Source of the DNA: Pseudomonadota bacterium
Lineage (GTDB): Bacteria; Pseudomonadota; Gammaproteobacteria; Burkholderiales; SG8-39
Assembly: GCA_025352885.1 (NCBI GenBank)
Contig: JANXRZ010000240.1
Span: 1 to 64,000, forward strand
DNA: 64,000 nucleotides
Direction: 5' to 3'
Of this stretch, positions 1 to 9,450 are shown one piece after another (the first letter of the stretch is position 1; the number at the start of each line of letters is the position of its first letter). The notes under the pieces were generated by a model. The model had not been told where the DNA came from. It was given only the letters and a program-made list of their open reading frames with translations, and searched no databases. The position numbers were made by a program, and so were the translations under genes.

Positions 1-2
1 CG

Positions 3-1610
3 TCGTCGAACCCGAGGACTTACTTCTTCGATGGCCCGATTGGCGTGTACACCCTCGATTCGAACAAGGACGGCAAGCTCGGCCTGACGAATTGCGCAGC
101 GGGCACGTCGATCGACTGCACTTCGAACGGCGACAAGGTGCAGCTGTTCGTCGGGATGCGCCGGGGCGGCCGCACGATCTACGCCCTGGACGTGACTGAC
201 CCCACTACGCCCAAGCTGTTGTGGAAGAAAGGCTGTCCTAACCTGGGAAACAACACCGGATGCGACACGGGCTACAGCGAACTCGGCCAGACCTGGTCGG
301 AGCCGAAGCTCGGCTACCTACGCGCTTTCCCCAACAAGCTCGTGCTCATGTTCTCGGCCGGGTATGACCCGACGGTGGAGGACTTCCAGCCTTGCGTGAT
401 TACAGCCTGGGATACGACGTCCGTCACCGGCATCAAGAACGTGGTGTTTCCGCAGCCGATGAATTCGACGAATTGCCCGCCGGCGGGAACGGGGACGCAG
501 GTGAACCGCAGCATGGGTCGAGGCATCTTCATCGTCGACGCCGCCGATGGCACGGTGCTGTGGCGCGCAGGCTCCGATGCGGCTGCTGCCACCGACGGGA
601 AGCTCGTGAGTGGCATGACGTACTCGATGCCAGCGGACCTGGCCGTGCTGCGCAACCGCTCGAATACGGCGAACCGGGTCAATACTGTGACCGGGACAGA
701 GAACGTGCCGACCGGCTTCCTCGACCGCATCTATGCAAGCGACACGGGTGGCCAGGTGTGGCGGATAGACGTGGCGAACGCGAATACGGCGCAGTGGACG
801 GTAACCAAGCTCGCGTCCATTGCATCGACCACCGGCACACCGTCGGCAACCAACATGCGCAAGCTCATGTTCCCGCCCGACGTGGTGTACACGAGTGACG
901 GGATCGGGGATTTCGATGCCGTAGTGCTGGGGAGCGGCGACCGGGAGCACCCGTTCGACCAGGTTGTGCAGAACCGCTTCTACATGTTCAAGGACCGGTA
1001 CACGACCACTATCACGCCTGCGATGTTGCTCGTGCCAGCCACGACGCCTTCCACCATCGGCGACAACAGCACCGACCTCTATGACGTGACGACCAACTAC
1101 CTCTGCCTGCTTGCGAGTTCCACCTGTACCGCCGTACAAAAGACCGCCGCAAGTGCCGGCTTGCTCGCAGCAAACGGCTGGAAGACCGTGCTCAGCAGCA
1201 CGGGAGAGAAAACGATCGCTCCGGCGACCACGGCGGCTGGGTCGGTGATCTTCAATACCAACGAGCCAAAGCAGGACACGGTCACCGGCGTTGCGCAGAA
1301 CGTGGGGGCGAACGCGGGTAATTCCTGCGTATCGGACCTGGGCACTGCCCGGCAGTACGGGATCAGCTTCAAGGACGGAACGCCAACCTATATCTTCAAC
1401 ACGCTGCCCAGCCAGTACGTGCCGACTTCGGGCGGTGGGCGCTTTGCAACCTTCGCCGGCGGCGGATTTCTGCCGACCCCGGTCCCGGTCGTGGTGCAAA
1501 TTGGCGGGAAGTACTACCAGTCGGTTATTTCGGGGGTCACGACGACCAACCCAGGCGGGCTCAAGCTGCAGACGCGGGTACGCACCTACTGGTACAAGAA
1601 AGTCGATTGA
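3..1610 (+). CDS. pilY1: PilY1-type pilus assembly/adhesion protein, C-terminal part (5' end outside window)
   Basis: The frame is already open at base 3, so this is the C-terminal part of a longer gene; the first GTG at 45 is internal. The text matches the PilY1 C-terminal beta-propeller: YFFDGPIGVYTLD at the start, RIYASDTGGQVWRID in the middle and VVLGSGDREHPFD later. PilY1 primes type IV pilus assembly and sits at the pilus tip or outer membrane. An EF-hand-like stretch (DSNKDGKLG) lies near bases 57-83. The calcium loop usual just before the DRIY motif looks replaced by a stretch without acidic residues (about 691-720). In Pseudomonas the minor-pilin/pilY1 operon also lies next to ispH-lspA-ileS-ribF, which supports the call. 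Confidence 0.85.
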   Translation, partial: SSNPRTYFFDGPIGVYTLDSNKDGKLGLTNCAAGTSIDCTSNGDKVQLFVGMRRGGRTIYALDVTDPTTPKLLWKKGCPNLGNNTGCDTGYSELGQTWSEPKLGYLRAFPNKLVLMFSAGYDPTVEDFQPCVITAWDTTSVTGIKNVVFPQPMNSTNCPPAGTGTQVNRSMGRGIFIVDAADGTVLWRAGSDAAAATDGKLVSGMTYSMPADLAVLRNRSNTANRVNTVTGTENVPTGFLDRIYASDTGGQVWRIDVANANTAQWTVTKLASIASTTGTPSATNMRKLMFPPDVVYTSDGIGDFDAVVLGSGDREHPFDQVVQNRFYMFKDRYTTTITPAMLLVPATTPSTIGDNSTDLYDVTTNYLCLLASSTCTAVQKTAASAGLLAANGWKTVLSSTGEKTIAPATTAAGSVIFNTNEPKQDTVTGVAQNVGANAGNSCVSDLGTARQYGISFKDGTPTYIFNTLPSQYVPTSGGGRFATFAGGGFLPTPVPVVVQIGGKYYQSVISGVTTTNPGGLKLQTRVRTYWYKKVD

Positions 1611-1621
1611 CCGGCAAAGCT

Positions 1622-1645
1622 CCCGGATTCCGAAAGGAATCCGGG
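1622..1645. terminator. Perfect 10-bp hairpin with GAAA tetraloop between convergent genes
   Basis: CCCGGATTCC, loop GAAA, GGAATCCGGG. It fills the 36-bp gap between the PilY1 stop and the stop of the convergent DUF4124 gene. Neither side has a clear T tract, so it may work as an RNA-stabilising or Rho-assisted end rather than a classical intrinsic terminator. Confidence 0.55.
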
Positions 1646-1646
1646 G

Positions 1647-2207
1647 TTATCGCGCCTTGGAGGCCTCTGTCGGCGCGGCCGGCGGCGACGCCTGGTCGGC
1701 CGGGGGCTTAGGCACTTCCGGAGCGGGCTGGCTCCTGGGCTTGAGCGCGCCGATCTTCGGATAACCGGCCGAGTCGAGGGCCGCATTGTAAGCGCGCTCT
1801 TCGAAGCCTTTCTGCACGGCGGATCCAACCAGCATCACCGGCACGCCCGTGCCCCCTGAAACGCTTTTAAGTTCTTCCATCTGCTTGGCGTTGGTAATGC
1901 TGATTTCGCCGAACGGGATGCCGCGGTCATTCAGCAGTTTGCGCGCCTCCTGGCATCCCGGGCAGTCCGGGGAGGTATACAGCTTGACGGGCCCAGCTTT
2001 GCGCGCGACTTGCAGCGCATAGGGCTCGACCCCATCGGTTTTCGCGGCGTTGAGGTTTTTCTTCTGCACCCCCTTTGCACTCGCGGGCGGAGGCGTGTCG
2101 GTGTATTGCACACGTCCCTTCTCATCGGTCCATCGGTATTGCTGCGCGTGCGCCTGGAAGGCAATAAGCAATAGGAGCGCAAGGATTTTCTTCGGGTGCC
2201 GCGGCAT
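1647..2207 (-). CDS. Exported DUF4124/glutaredoxin-like protein
   Basis: 186 aa. A signal peptide (MPRHPKKILALLLLIAFQAHA) is followed by a DUF4124 segment (YRWTDEKGRVQYTDTPPP). A glutaredoxin-like fold follows, with a CPGC redox motif (LYTSPDCPGCQEARKLL) and the cis-Pro GVPVM motif. The tail is rich in Pro and Ala. The start at 2207 is preferred over the in-frame ATG at 2243 because it gives a clean signal peptide and has GGAG nine bases upstream. It is probably a periplasmic thiol-disulfide protein; its substrate is unknown. Its place beside pilY1 could mean a role in folding disulfide-bonded pilus proteins, but that is inference. Confidence 0.8.
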   Translation of the reverse strand: MPRHPKKILALLLLIAFQAHAQQYRWTDEKGRVQYTDTPPPASAKGVQKKNLNAAKTDGVEPYALQVARKAGPVKLYTSPDCPGCQEARKLLNDRGIPFGEISITNAKQMEELKSVSGGTGVPVMLVGSAVQKGFEERAYNAALDSAGYPKIGALKPRSQPAPEVPKPPADQASPPAAPTEASKAR

Positions 2208-2244
2208 GGTTGTCTCCGCCGGTCTTAAGGTTGAAAAAATCATG

Positions 2245-3234
2245 TCACTGGCCCGCTTCGCCCGAGGCCCCTGGAGTCCTTGCCACGGAAGCGAGCTTCC
2301 GGGGAAGCGAGAACACCACGTCCTCCTGGATGCCGATGAGCGACGTAACCCGTTTCGCGCCGAGTTCTTTCAGCCGCGCGACGACGGCATCGACCAGCAC
2401 TTCAGGCGCCGAGGCGCCCGCCGTCACGCCTATGCGTTTCTTGCCGTCGAGCCATTCGGCGCGCAATTCCGTTGCGTTGTCGACCATGTGCGCTTCCGTC
2501 CCGCGGCTTTGCGCCACTTCGCGCAGGCGATTGGAGTTTGAGCTGTTCGGCGAGCCCACGACGATGACAAGGTCGCATTGCGGCGCCATGAACTTGACTG
2601 CGTCCTGGCGGTTCTGCGTTGCATAGCAGATGTCGTCCTTCTTCGGCCCGACGATCGCAGGAAACCGCTGGCGGAGCGCGGCGACGATGACCTGCGCATC
2701 ATCGACGGACAGCGTCGTCTGGGTCACATAGGCGAGCTTGGCGGGATCGCGCACTTCGAGCCGCGCCACGTCCTCGAGCGACTCGACGAGGTACATCCCG
2801 CCTTCGGCCTGGCCCATCGTGCCCTCGGCCTCCGGGTGGCCGCGATGGCCGATCATGATGATCTCCATGCCCTGCTTGAGCAGCTTTGCGACCTGCACGT
2901 GGACTTTGGTGACCAGCGGGCAAGTGGCGTCGAACACGTTCAGGCCGCGCATCTCAGCCTCGCGCCGCACTTCCTGGGCAACGCCGTGCGCGCTGAAGAT
3001 GACCGTGTTGCCGGCCGGAACCTCGGCCAGCTCCTCGACGAAGACCGCACCCTTGCGTCGCAGGTCGTCCACCACGAACTTGTTGTGCACGATTTCGTGC
3101 CGGACGTAGATCGGGCGGCCGTACTGGGCCAGGGCGCGCTCGACGATCTCGATCGCCCTTTCCACGCCCGCGCAAAATCCTCGCGGGTTGGCGAGCAATA
3201 CCTCAGTTTGCCCTGCTTCGGTCAATGGATCCAT
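2245..3234 (-). CDS. ispH: 4-hydroxy-3-methylbut-2-enyl diphosphate reductase
   Basis: 329 aa. Last step of the MEP isoprenoid pathway: reduces HMBPP to IPP and DMAPP with a [4Fe-4S] cluster. The three cluster cysteines are C21 (RGFCAGV), C105 (DATCPLV) and C203 (DICYATQ). The catalytic HPE of [11 protein letters not shown] (H133, E135) is present. It is the last gene of the ribF-ileS-lspA-fkpB-ispH run, 29 bp after fkpB. The window also holds dxs and ispA, so the first step of the MEP pathway, this last step and prenyl elongation are all here. Confidence 0.97.
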   Translation of the reverse strand: MDPLTEAGQTEVLLANPRGFCAGVERAIEIVERALAQYGRPIYVRHEIVHNKFVVDDLRRKGAVFVEELAEVPAGNTVIFSAHGVAQEVRREAEMRGLNVFDATCPLVTKVHVQVAKLLKQGMEIIMIGHRGHPEAEGTMGQAEGGMYLVESLEDVARLEVRDPAKLAYVTQTTLSVDDAQVIVAALRQRFPAIVGPKKDDICYATQNRQDAVKFMAPQCDLVIVVGSPNSSNSNRLREVAQSRGTEAHMVDNATELRAEWLDGKKRIGVTAGASAPEVLVDAVVARLKELGAKRVTSLIGIQEDVVFSLPRKLASVARTPGASGEAGQ

Positions 3235-3263
3235 ATGCGCTTATCTTGCCACGGTTGGCGGTT

Positions 3264-3695
3264 TTACAAGACCGCGATGACTTCGACTTCGAACCGGATG
3301 GGGCGCCCTGCCAGCGGATGGTTGAAATCGACGAGCGCTTCGCCGGCGGCCAATTCCTTCACCAATCCGGGGAGGCGCGTGCCATCCGCCCCGGCAAATT
3401 CGATCACCTGCCCCGCTTCGACATGCAAGGTGTCGGGAAATGCGCCTGAGGGAACGCGCTTGAGCAGTTCGTCGCGATAGGCGCCGAACGCCTGCCCCGG
3501 CTGCAGCAGGAAGGCGCGACTGTCGCCGGTCTCCAGTCCAACGAGGCAGCTCTCGAGCGCAGGCGCAAGCTCGCCGCTGCCAAGGACGAGGGTCGCCGGA
3601 TGCCCGCCGAAAGTAGAAAGCACTTCCGCGTGAGGCGGCTCCCCGAGCGCGATCCGGTAATGGAGCGTGAGGTGGCTGGACGATTGCGCTTTCAA
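3264..3695 (-). CDS. fkpB: FKBP-type peptidyl-prolyl cis-trans isomerase (SlpA/FkpB type)
   Basis: 143 aa. The open frame runs back to 4358, but only the C-terminal part is FKBP-like: a short FKBP domain with the inserted flap typical of SlpA, including LVLGSGELAPALE and FNHPLAGRPIRFEVEV. No ATG or GTG occurs near the domain. A TTG at 3695 overlaps the lspA stop (TTGA), giving a family-length protein and translational coupling. It sits between lspA and ispH as in many proteobacteria. Cytoplasmic prolyl isomerase/chaperone activity is expected. Confidence 0.88.
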   Translation of the reverse strand: MKAQSSSHLTLHYRIALGEPPHAEVLSTFGGHPATLVLGSGELAPALESCLVGLETGDSRAFLLQPGQAFGAYRDELLKRVPSGAFPDTLHVEAGQVIEFAGADGTRLPGLVKELAAGEALVDFNHPLAGRPIRFEVEVIAVL

Positions 3696-4192
3696 GCGCC
3701 GTCTCGTACGGGCTTCTGTGCCATGAAGCTCTCGATTATCAGGATCGCGGCGCCGACCGTGATCGCGGAATCCGCAAGATTGAACGCCGGGTAGGTCCAG
3801 CCGTAGGCATGAAACAGGAGGAAATCGACGACCTTCCCGTAGGCGATCCGGTCGATGAGGTTGCCCACCGCCCCTCCGAGGATCAATGCGAGCCCCGAAT
3901 TCAACAGGACGCGTGACGGATGCCGCCATAGCATCCAGCTCACGATTGCGATTGCCCCAAGCGCAATGACCACCAGCAAGGGCGTCTGCCAACCGTCCGC
4001 GCCGGCCAGGAAACTGAACGCGGCGCCCTTGTTGTAGACCAGCACGAGGTCGAAGAAGCCCGTGACCCGAAGCGATTCGTTCAATGCGAAGCGCGAGAGG
4101 ACAAGCAGCTTGGTGGCCTGGTCGAGCACGACGACGACGGCGGCGATCGCGAGCCACGGCAGCATGCGTCGAATCGAGGACGAGGCTCCCAT
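3692..4192 (-). CDS. lspA: Prolipoprotein signal peptidase II
   Basis: 166 aa inner-membrane aspartic protease that cleaves the signal peptide of diacylglyceryl-modified prolipoproteins. Four membrane segments are visible. The two catalytic aspartates are in VVDF (D123) and FNLADSAI (D141), with the conserved GNLIDR motif before them. Its ATG shares one base with the ileS stop (TGATG), and its stop overlaps the TTG start of fkpB, so all three should be co-translated. Confidence 0.97.
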   Translation of the reverse strand: MGASSSIRRMLPWLAIAAVVVVLDQATKLLVLSRFALNESLRVTGFFDLVLVYNKGAAFSFLAGADGWQTPLLVVIALGAIAIVSWMLWRHPSRVLLNSGLALILGGAVGNLIDRIAYGKVVDFLLFHAYGWTYPAFNLADSAITVGAAILIIESFMAQKPVRDGA

Positions 4193-6993
4193 CAGGCGTG
4201 CACCCTCTTTTCATCGGCGCCGGCGAGGTTGCCCGCACACCGCCCGCAGATCGTCGGATGCTCGGCATTCGCGCCAACGTCTGCGCGAAAGTGCCAGCAC
4301 CGCTCGCATTTCGGATGTGGGCTGGGCACGACGCGGGATTGGTCTTCGGGGGCGGCATGGACGCGCGCGTCCGAAGTCAGCAGCACGAAACGCAGGTCGT
4401 CACCGAAGCTGCGCAGGAAAGCCGCCCTGTCCGCGCGGGCGTCGAAATCGATTTCCGCAGCAAGGGAGGAGCCGATCTTGCCGGCCGTCCTCAATTCTTC
4501 GAGCTGCCTGCGCACGTCCGCCCGGATGGCGCGCATCTTGTCCCAACGCTCGAGGAGCGCGGGAGCCTCCGGGACCTCTGGGAGCGCATGGAGCGTGTGA
4601 AAGAAAATGCTGTCGTCCTCTTTCTTGTTGAACACCGCCCACAACTCCTCGGCCGTAAACGAAAGGATGGGCGCCATCAGGCGCACAAGGCTCGAGATGA
4701 TGTGCCACAAGGCCGTTTGCGCGGACCGGCGCGCATGCGAACCGGGCGCCGTCGTATAGAGGCGGTCCTTGAGAATGTCCAAATAGAACGCGCCGAGGTC
4801 TTCGGAGCAGAAGTTCTGTAGGCGCTGGGCGACCAGGTGGAACTGGTAGCGCGCATAGTCGGCTGCCATCTCCGCCTGCAGCTTGGCCATGAGGGCAATC
4901 GCGTAGCGGTCGATTTCGACGAGCTCCGTCACGGGAACCGCGTTCGTTGCAATGTCGAAGTCCGACGTGTTTGCAAGCAGGAACCGCAGCGTGTTGCGGA
5001 TCCTCCGGTAACTTTCCACTACGCGCTTAAGGATTTCCGGCGAGATGGAGAGCTCGCCTGAGTAGTCGGTGCTCGCGACCCATAGCCTCAGGATTTCGGC
5101 GCCGAGGCTGCCTGACACCTCTTGGGGGACGACGGTGTTGCCCTTGGACTTGGACATCTTCTTGCCTTGCCCGTCGACGGCGAACCCATGCGTCAGCAGA
5201 GCCTTGTAAGGTGGGATGCCGTTCATCATGCAGGAGACGAGCAGCGACGAATGAAACCACCCCCGGTGCTGGTCCGAGCCTTCGAGGTACAAGTCGGCCG
5301 GGAACGTGCTCTCGCTTGCGTGCGAGCGCTTGAGGACCGTGAAGTGCGTCGAGCCGGAATCGAACCACACGTCCAGCGTATCCCGGCTTTTCTCATAGTG
5401 CGCCGCCTCGGCACCCAGCAAGTCTTCTGTGCTGATGGCCTGCCATGCTTCGATACCTTCAACCTCCACGCGCTTGGCAACCGCTTCGAGAAGTTCGAGC
5501 GTCCGCGGATGCAGCTGACCCGTTTCCTTGTGGATGAAGAACGGCATGGGCACGCCCCATTGACGCTGGCGCGACAGCGTCCAGTCCGGCCGGTTGGCGA
5601 TCATGCCGTGCAGGCGAGCCTGGCCCCATGACGGGAAGAACTGCGTGTTCTCGACTCCGCGCAACGCGGTTGCGCGAAGCGGCTCGGCCGGTCGGGCGCC
5701 GTGCCATCCCGGCACCTGCTCCATTCCAGCGAACCACTGGATCGTGGCGCGCAGGATTACGGGCGTCTTGTGGCGCCAGCAATGCATGTAGCTGTGCACG
5801 TAGGCTTCGGCAGCGAACAGGGCCCCGCGCGACGCGAGTTCTTCCACGATCTTCGGGTTCGCCTTCCAGATCATCATTCCGCCGAAGAGCGGCAACGCCG
5901 GGACATATTTGCCGTCGCCCATCACAGGCGTGAGGATCTCGTCGTCCTTCAGGCCATTGCGCCGGCAGGACTCGAAGTCCTCCACGCCATAAGCCGGCGA
6001 CGAATGCACGATGCCGGTGCCCGTATCGAGCGTCACGTAGTCGCCGAGATACACAGGCGATGTCCGATCGTAAAACGGGTGTCGGAATGCAATGTGGTCG
6101 AGCGCAGCCCCTTTGCAGGTCGCAAGCGTGGTGCCGGAAAGCTTGTAGCGGGCCAAGCACACCGCCTGCAACTCCGCGGCAAGGATCAGCAGTCCCCTAT
6201 CGGTATCGACCAGGGTGTAGTCGATCTCCGGGTGGACGTTTAGCGCCTGGTTGGCCGGAAGGGTCCACGGAGTCGTAGTCCAAATGACCGCGAATCCGGG
6301 CTTCTCGGGCAACGCGGGCAGGCCGAAGGCGGCGGCCAGTTTCTGCGGTTCCGCGAAGCCAAAGCCGACGTCCACTGCAATGTCCTTGCGATCTTCATAT
6401 TCGACCTCTGCCTCTGCAAGCGCAGAGCCGCAGTCGAAGCACCAGTTCACCGGTTTCAAGCCGCGAAAGACATAGCCTTTCTGCAGCAGCACGCCCAGGG
6501 TACGGATCTCGTCGGCCTCGTTTCCGGGCGCCATGGTGAGGTAAGGGTTGTCCCAATCGCCGAGCAGGCCCAAGCGCTGGAAATCCTTTTTCTGCCGCTC
6601 GACCTGCTCGGTGGCATAGGTGCGACAAAGGCGCAGCGTCTCGGCGGTCGGCAGGTTGCGGCCGTGCAGCTTCTCGATCTGGGCTTCGATGGGCATGCCG
6701 TGGCAATCCCATCCCGGCACATAAGGCGCGTCGAACCCGGCGATCAGTTTCGACTTTACGATCGTGTCCTTGAGGATCTTGTTGACCGCATGGCCGATGT
6801 GGATGTCGCCGTTCGCATAGGGCGGGCCGTCATGCAGGACGAAACGCGGACGACCGCTCACGACAGCCCTCAGGCGCTTGTAGAGGCCTTTGTCCTGCCA
6901 CGCCTTGACCCATTGCGGCTCGCGCCGGGCGAGGTCGCCTTTCATCGGGAAAGCGGTGTCCGGCAGGTTCAGCGTTTTCTTGTAGTCAGCCAT
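4192..6993 (-). CDS. ileS: Isoleucyl-tRNA synthetase
   Basis: 933 aa, cytoplasmic class I aminoacyl-tRNA synthetase with a CP1 editing domain. HIGH is at residues 65-68 ([11 protein letters not shown]) and KMSKS lies about two thirds along ([10 protein letters not shown]). The C-terminal zinc finger has C896, C899, C916 and C919. The start at 6993 ([19 protein letters not shown]) matches the family N-terminus; an upstream in-frame ATG at 7047 only adds a stretch overlapping ribF. It overlaps the ribF stop by 8 bp and the lspA start by 1 bp. The zinc-finger-bearing form is the usual bacterial one. Confidence 0.98.
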   Translation of the reverse strand: MADYKKTLNLPDTAFPMKGDLARREPQWVKAWQDKGLYKRLRAVVSGRPRFVLHDGPPYANGDIHIGHAVNKILKDTIVKSKLIAGFDAPYVPGWDCHGMPIEAQIEKLHGRNLPTAETLRLCRTYATEQVERQKKDFQRLGLLGDWDNPYLTMAPGNEADEIRTLGVLLQKGYVFRGLKPVNWCFDCGSALAEAEVEYEDRKDIAVDVGFGFAEPQKLAAAFGLPALPEKPGFAVIWTTTPWTLPANQALNVHPEIDYTLVDTDRGLLILAAELQAVCLARYKLSGTTLATCKGAALDHIAFRHPFYDRTSPVYLGDYVTLDTGTGIVHSSPAYGVEDFESCRRNGLKDDEILTPVMGDGKYVPALPLFGGMMIWKANPKIVEELASRGALFAAEAYVHSYMHCWRHKTPVILRATIQWFAGMEQVPGWHGARPAEPLRATALRGVENTQFFPSWGQARLHGMIANRPDWTLSRQRQWGVPMPFFIHKETGQLHPRTLELLEAVAKRVEVEGIEAWQAISTEDLLGAEAAHYEKSRDTLDVWFDSGSTHFTVLKRSHASESTFPADLYLEGSDQHRGWFHSSLLVSCMMNGIPPYKALLTHGFAVDGQGKKMSKSKGNTVVPQEVSGSLGAEILRLWVASTDYSGELSISPEILKRVVESYRRIRNTLRFLLANTSDFDIATNAVPVTELVEIDRYAIALMAKLQAEMAADYARYQFHLVAQRLQNFCSEDLGAFYLDILKDRLYTTAPGSHARRSAQTALWHIISSLVRLMAPILSFTAEELWAVFNKKEDDSIFFHTLHALPEVPEAPALLERWDKMRAIRADVRRQLEELRTAGKIGSSLAAEIDFDARADRAAFLRSFGDDLRFVLLTSDARVHAAPEDQSRVVPSPHPKCERCWHFRADVGANAEHPTICGRCAGNLAGADEKRVHA

Positions 6994-7966
6994 GGCTCTT
7001 CGCAGCAAAAAAATCGCGCGCATTCGCGGCATCCCGCGCAATCGCATCCTTGAGCGTTTCGAGATCGGGATACTTCTCCTCGTCGCGCAGCTTGTGCAAA
7101 AACTTCACTTCAATCCGCCTGCCGTACAGGTCCCCATCGAACTCGAGGAGGTGCGCTTCAAGCAACGGCACGCCGCTTTCCATTACGGTCGGCCGCACGC
7201 CTATGCTCGCCACCGCGCGCTGCGGGATTGCTTCAACCGAAGGCACGCCAAGCACCTCCACGACGAAGATGCCCGCAAGGGGCGGCGGATGCGGCAGCCG
7301 GATGTTCGCGGTTGCAAATCCCAGTTCGCGCCCGAGCTTGTCGCCATGGGCCACCCGCCCTGCAATCGAATAGGGACGGCCCAACAAAGCGGCGGCCTGT
7401 TCCAGGTCACCTCGCTGGAGCGCCGAGCGCACCGCCGAGCTCGAGATTCGTTCGCCGGCATTGCAGACTTCAGGCATCGCCTCCAGCTCGAAGCCGTGGA
7501 GCCGTGCCGCCTGCTCAAGCTGCGCGTAATCGCCTGCGCGCTTTGCGCCAAACCGGAAATCACGTCCGACCAGGAGCCACGTGCATCCCAGTCCCTTCAC
7601 CAGCACGTCTTCGATGAACCGCGCAGGCGATTGCGACGCGAAGTTCGCGTTGAAGCGCGCCACGTGGACTCGGTCGATCCCGGCATCGCGAAGGACGTGA
7701 AGTTTGGCCGACAGGCGAGTGAGCCTTGCCGGCGCGGCCTGGGGGGTGAAAAACTCCCTCGGATGCGGCTCGAAAGTCAGTACGCAGGATGGCACGCCCA
7801 ACTCGGAGGCCTTGCGCTTCAGGCGTTCGAGCATTGCCCGATGGCCGCGGTGCACGCCGTCGAAATTGCCGACCGTAACCGCCAGCCGGCCGGTTCCCGC
7901 CGCCGTCGCAAGCGGGGAGCGTGATGCCGCGGTTATGCCCTGAAGGGATCCATGCGTGACGAGCAT
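6986..7966 (-). CDS. ribF: Bifunctional riboflavin kinase/FAD synthetase
   Basis: 326 aa. The N-terminal FMN adenylyltransferase domain has [14 protein letters not shown] (about residues 33-46) and [12 protein letters not shown]. The C-terminal flavokinase domain has [14 protein letters not shown] and the ending [12 protein letters not shown]. It makes FMN and then FAD in the cytoplasm. It is the first gene of the reverse-strand run to ispH, and a TATAAT hexamer sits 24-29 bases upstream of its ATG. Confidence 0.96.
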   Translation of the reverse strand: MLVTHGSLQGITAASRSPLATAAGTGRLAVTVGNFDGVHRGHRAMLERLKRKASELGVPSCVLTFEPHPREFFTPQAAPARLTRLSAKLHVLRDAGIDRVHVARFNANFASQSPARFIEDVLVKGLGCTWLLVGRDFRFGAKRAGDYAQLEQAARLHGFELEAMPEVCNAGERISSSAVRSALQRGDLEQAAALLGRPYSIAGRVAHGDKLGRELGFATANIRLPHPPPLAGIFVVEVLGVPSVEAIPQRAVASIGVRPTVMESGVPLLEAHLLEFDGDLYGRRIEVKFLHKLRDEEKYPDLETLKDAIARDAANARDFFAAKSHG

Positions 7967-7989
7967 TCAAAGGCGCTGTAAAATTTTGA

Positions 7990-7995
7990 ATTATA
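7990..7995 (-). promoter_or_regulatory. Candidate -10 element for ribF-ileS-lspA-fkpB-ispH
   Basis: Reads TATAAT on the reverse strand, 24 bases before the ribF start. No convincing -35 hexamer is visible at 16-18 bp. The same AT-rich island lies 45-50 bases before the forward DUF962 gene and may serve both directions. Confidence 0.4.
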
Positions 7996-8040
7996 GCGGA
8001 ATTCACCTCTCTGACCGCCCGGCTCCCGAGGAGGAAAAGC

Positions 8041-8574
8041 GTGAAAACACTTGAAGACCAGATGGCTTTTTACGCGGCCTATCACCAGGACACGCGCAAC
8101 AAGATCACGCACTTCGTCGGCGTGCCCGCAATCGTGCTCGCGGTGATGGTTGGATTGGGGTGGCTGCGCATCGAGGCCGCCGGTGCCACGATAAGCGGTG
8201 CCATGGTCATCACGGCACTGATCATCGCTTATTACGTGCTGCTGGACCTGCCCCTTGGACTGGCTATGACGGTGGTGCTGGGCGGGTTGCTTTACTGCGC
8301 CGAGGCGATTGCCGTCTTGCCGCTCAAAGAAAGTGTGGCGTGGTTCATGGCACTGTTCGTGGGCGGCTGGATCGTGCAACTGGTCGGCCACGTTTTCGAA
8401 GGCCGGAAGCCGGCCCTTGCAGATAACCTTTTCCAGATTTTTGTCGCGCCGATCTTCTTGTGCGCGGAGGTATTTTTTGCGCTGGGCTACAAACCCTCCG
8501 TGCATGCGGCGGTGCAAAAGCGCGCCCTCGAAATGCGCGCTCAAGCCGGCGTAGGGCACGCCACCGTCGCTTGA
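8041..8574 (+). CDS. DUF962/Mpo1-like membrane protein
   Basis: 177 aa with four or so membrane segments. The N-terminus (YAAYHQDTRNKITHFVGVP) and the later GWIVQLVGHVFEGRKPAL are signatures of the DUF962/YGL010w family. Both carry the conserved His residues that in yeast Mpo1 bind iron for alpha-oxidation of 2-hydroxy fatty acids. The start is GTG with a strong AGGAGG-like site (CGAGGAGGAAAAGC) directly before it. Dioxygenase activity in this bacterium is inference. It is convergent with the SirB1-like gene, only 9 bp away. Confidence 0.82.
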   Translation: MKTLEDQMAFYAAYHQDTRNKITHFVGVPAIVLAVMVGLGWLRIEAAGATISGAMVITALIIAYYVLLDLPLGLAMTVVLGGLLYCAEAIAVLPLKESVAWFMALFVGGWIVQLVGHVFEGRKPALADNLFQIFVAPIFLCAEVFFALGYKPSVHAAVQKRALEMRAQAGVGHATVA

Positions 8575-8583
8575 ATCATCCGG

Positions 8584-9447
8584 TCAGTTGAGCTTGGCGC
8601 ACCGCAAAGTCAAATCGATCACCCGTGCGCGAATCTCGTCCGCGTCGGCAGCTTCCGGCTCGCGTTCGAGATAGTCGGTCAGGTCTTTGAGGGCGGCGCG
8701 AAAAGCCTCGAGCTTCTGAAAGGCCAGTCCACGATCGCGCAGTTCCTGATGAGCATCGGGCTGCACCATCAGGAGACGGTTCAGGACCTGCAACACTCGT
8801 TGCGGCTCATCTTTTTCCCGATAGATGTTCTTCAGGTTGCGCAGCACCCGCGCAAGGACCTGGCGGTGGCTGGCCGGCTCGAGGAACTGGTCGAGTGGCA
8901 GCTCGGCGGCAACTTCGTCCGGTGAACGCAACCCCGCCTGGCCGCTTCCCGCGATCACGCGCTTCAGCAGCTTGCGAAGGTCGTGCTCGGAGACCGGCTC
9001 CCCGCCTGAAAATGGGTCGAGGACCAGCGTGCTTCCCCGCAAGGCCAGGCGGACAAGGAAGTGGCCGGGGAAGGAAATGCCTTCGAGCGGCAATCCGATC
9101 TTCCTGCCGATCTCCATGTACAGGATCGAAAGGGAGATGGGGATGCCGCGCCGGCGCTCGAGCACTTCGTTCAGGTAGCTGTTGCGCGGGTCGTAATAAT
9201 CCTCCGCGTTGCCGGTAAAGCCCAGGTCCTCGAAGAGGAACTGGTTCAGGCCGATGACCTTCGCTTGCGCATCCGCCTGGAGCAGGCGACCACGCAACCG
9301 CGCGGCCATCCTCTCGATCTCGGCCAGGTAATGGTTGACGTCGAGATTCTCGTAGGCGTCTTCGGCAATCAGCAGGCACGCCTCGGCCAGGCTGAAACGG
9401 TCCGTGCCATGGGACAGCAACTCGGCCAACCGACCGCCCTCCGCCAT
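8584..9447 (-). CDS. SirB1-family transglutaminase-like/TPR protein
   Basis: 287 aa. The N-terminal two thirds match the SirB1 transglutaminase-like core (RNSYLNEVLERRRGIPISLS, then LPLEGISFPGHFLVR and LDPFSGG). The C-terminus is a tetratricopeptide-like helical region. The family is widespread in proteobacteria; its biochemical role is not established. It begins 3 bp after the murJ stop, so the two are probably one transcription unit. Confidence 0.82.
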   Translation of the reverse strand: MAEGGRLAELLSHGTDRFSLAEACLLIAEDAYENLDVNHYLAEIERMAARLRGRLLQADAQAKVIGLNQFLFEDLGFTGNAEDYYDPRNSYLNEVLERRRGIPISLSILYMEIGRKIGLPLEGISFPGHFLVRLALRGSTLVLDPFSGGEPVSEHDLRKLLKRVIAGSGQAGLRSPDEVAAELPLDQFLEPASHRQVLARVLRNLKNIYREKDEPQRVLQVLNRLLMVQPDAHQELRDRGLAFQKLEAFRAALKDLTDYLEREPEAADADEIRARVIDLTLRCAKLN

Positions 9448-9450
9448 TGG

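Noticed and set aside
318-1499. Long reverse-strand open frame opposite PilY1
   Set aside because: Arg/His-rich antisense shadow with no family pattern.
3696-4358. N-terminal extension of the FKBP protein
   Set aside because: It is the wrong frame of lspA and ileS; the FKBP domain begins at the TTG at 3695.
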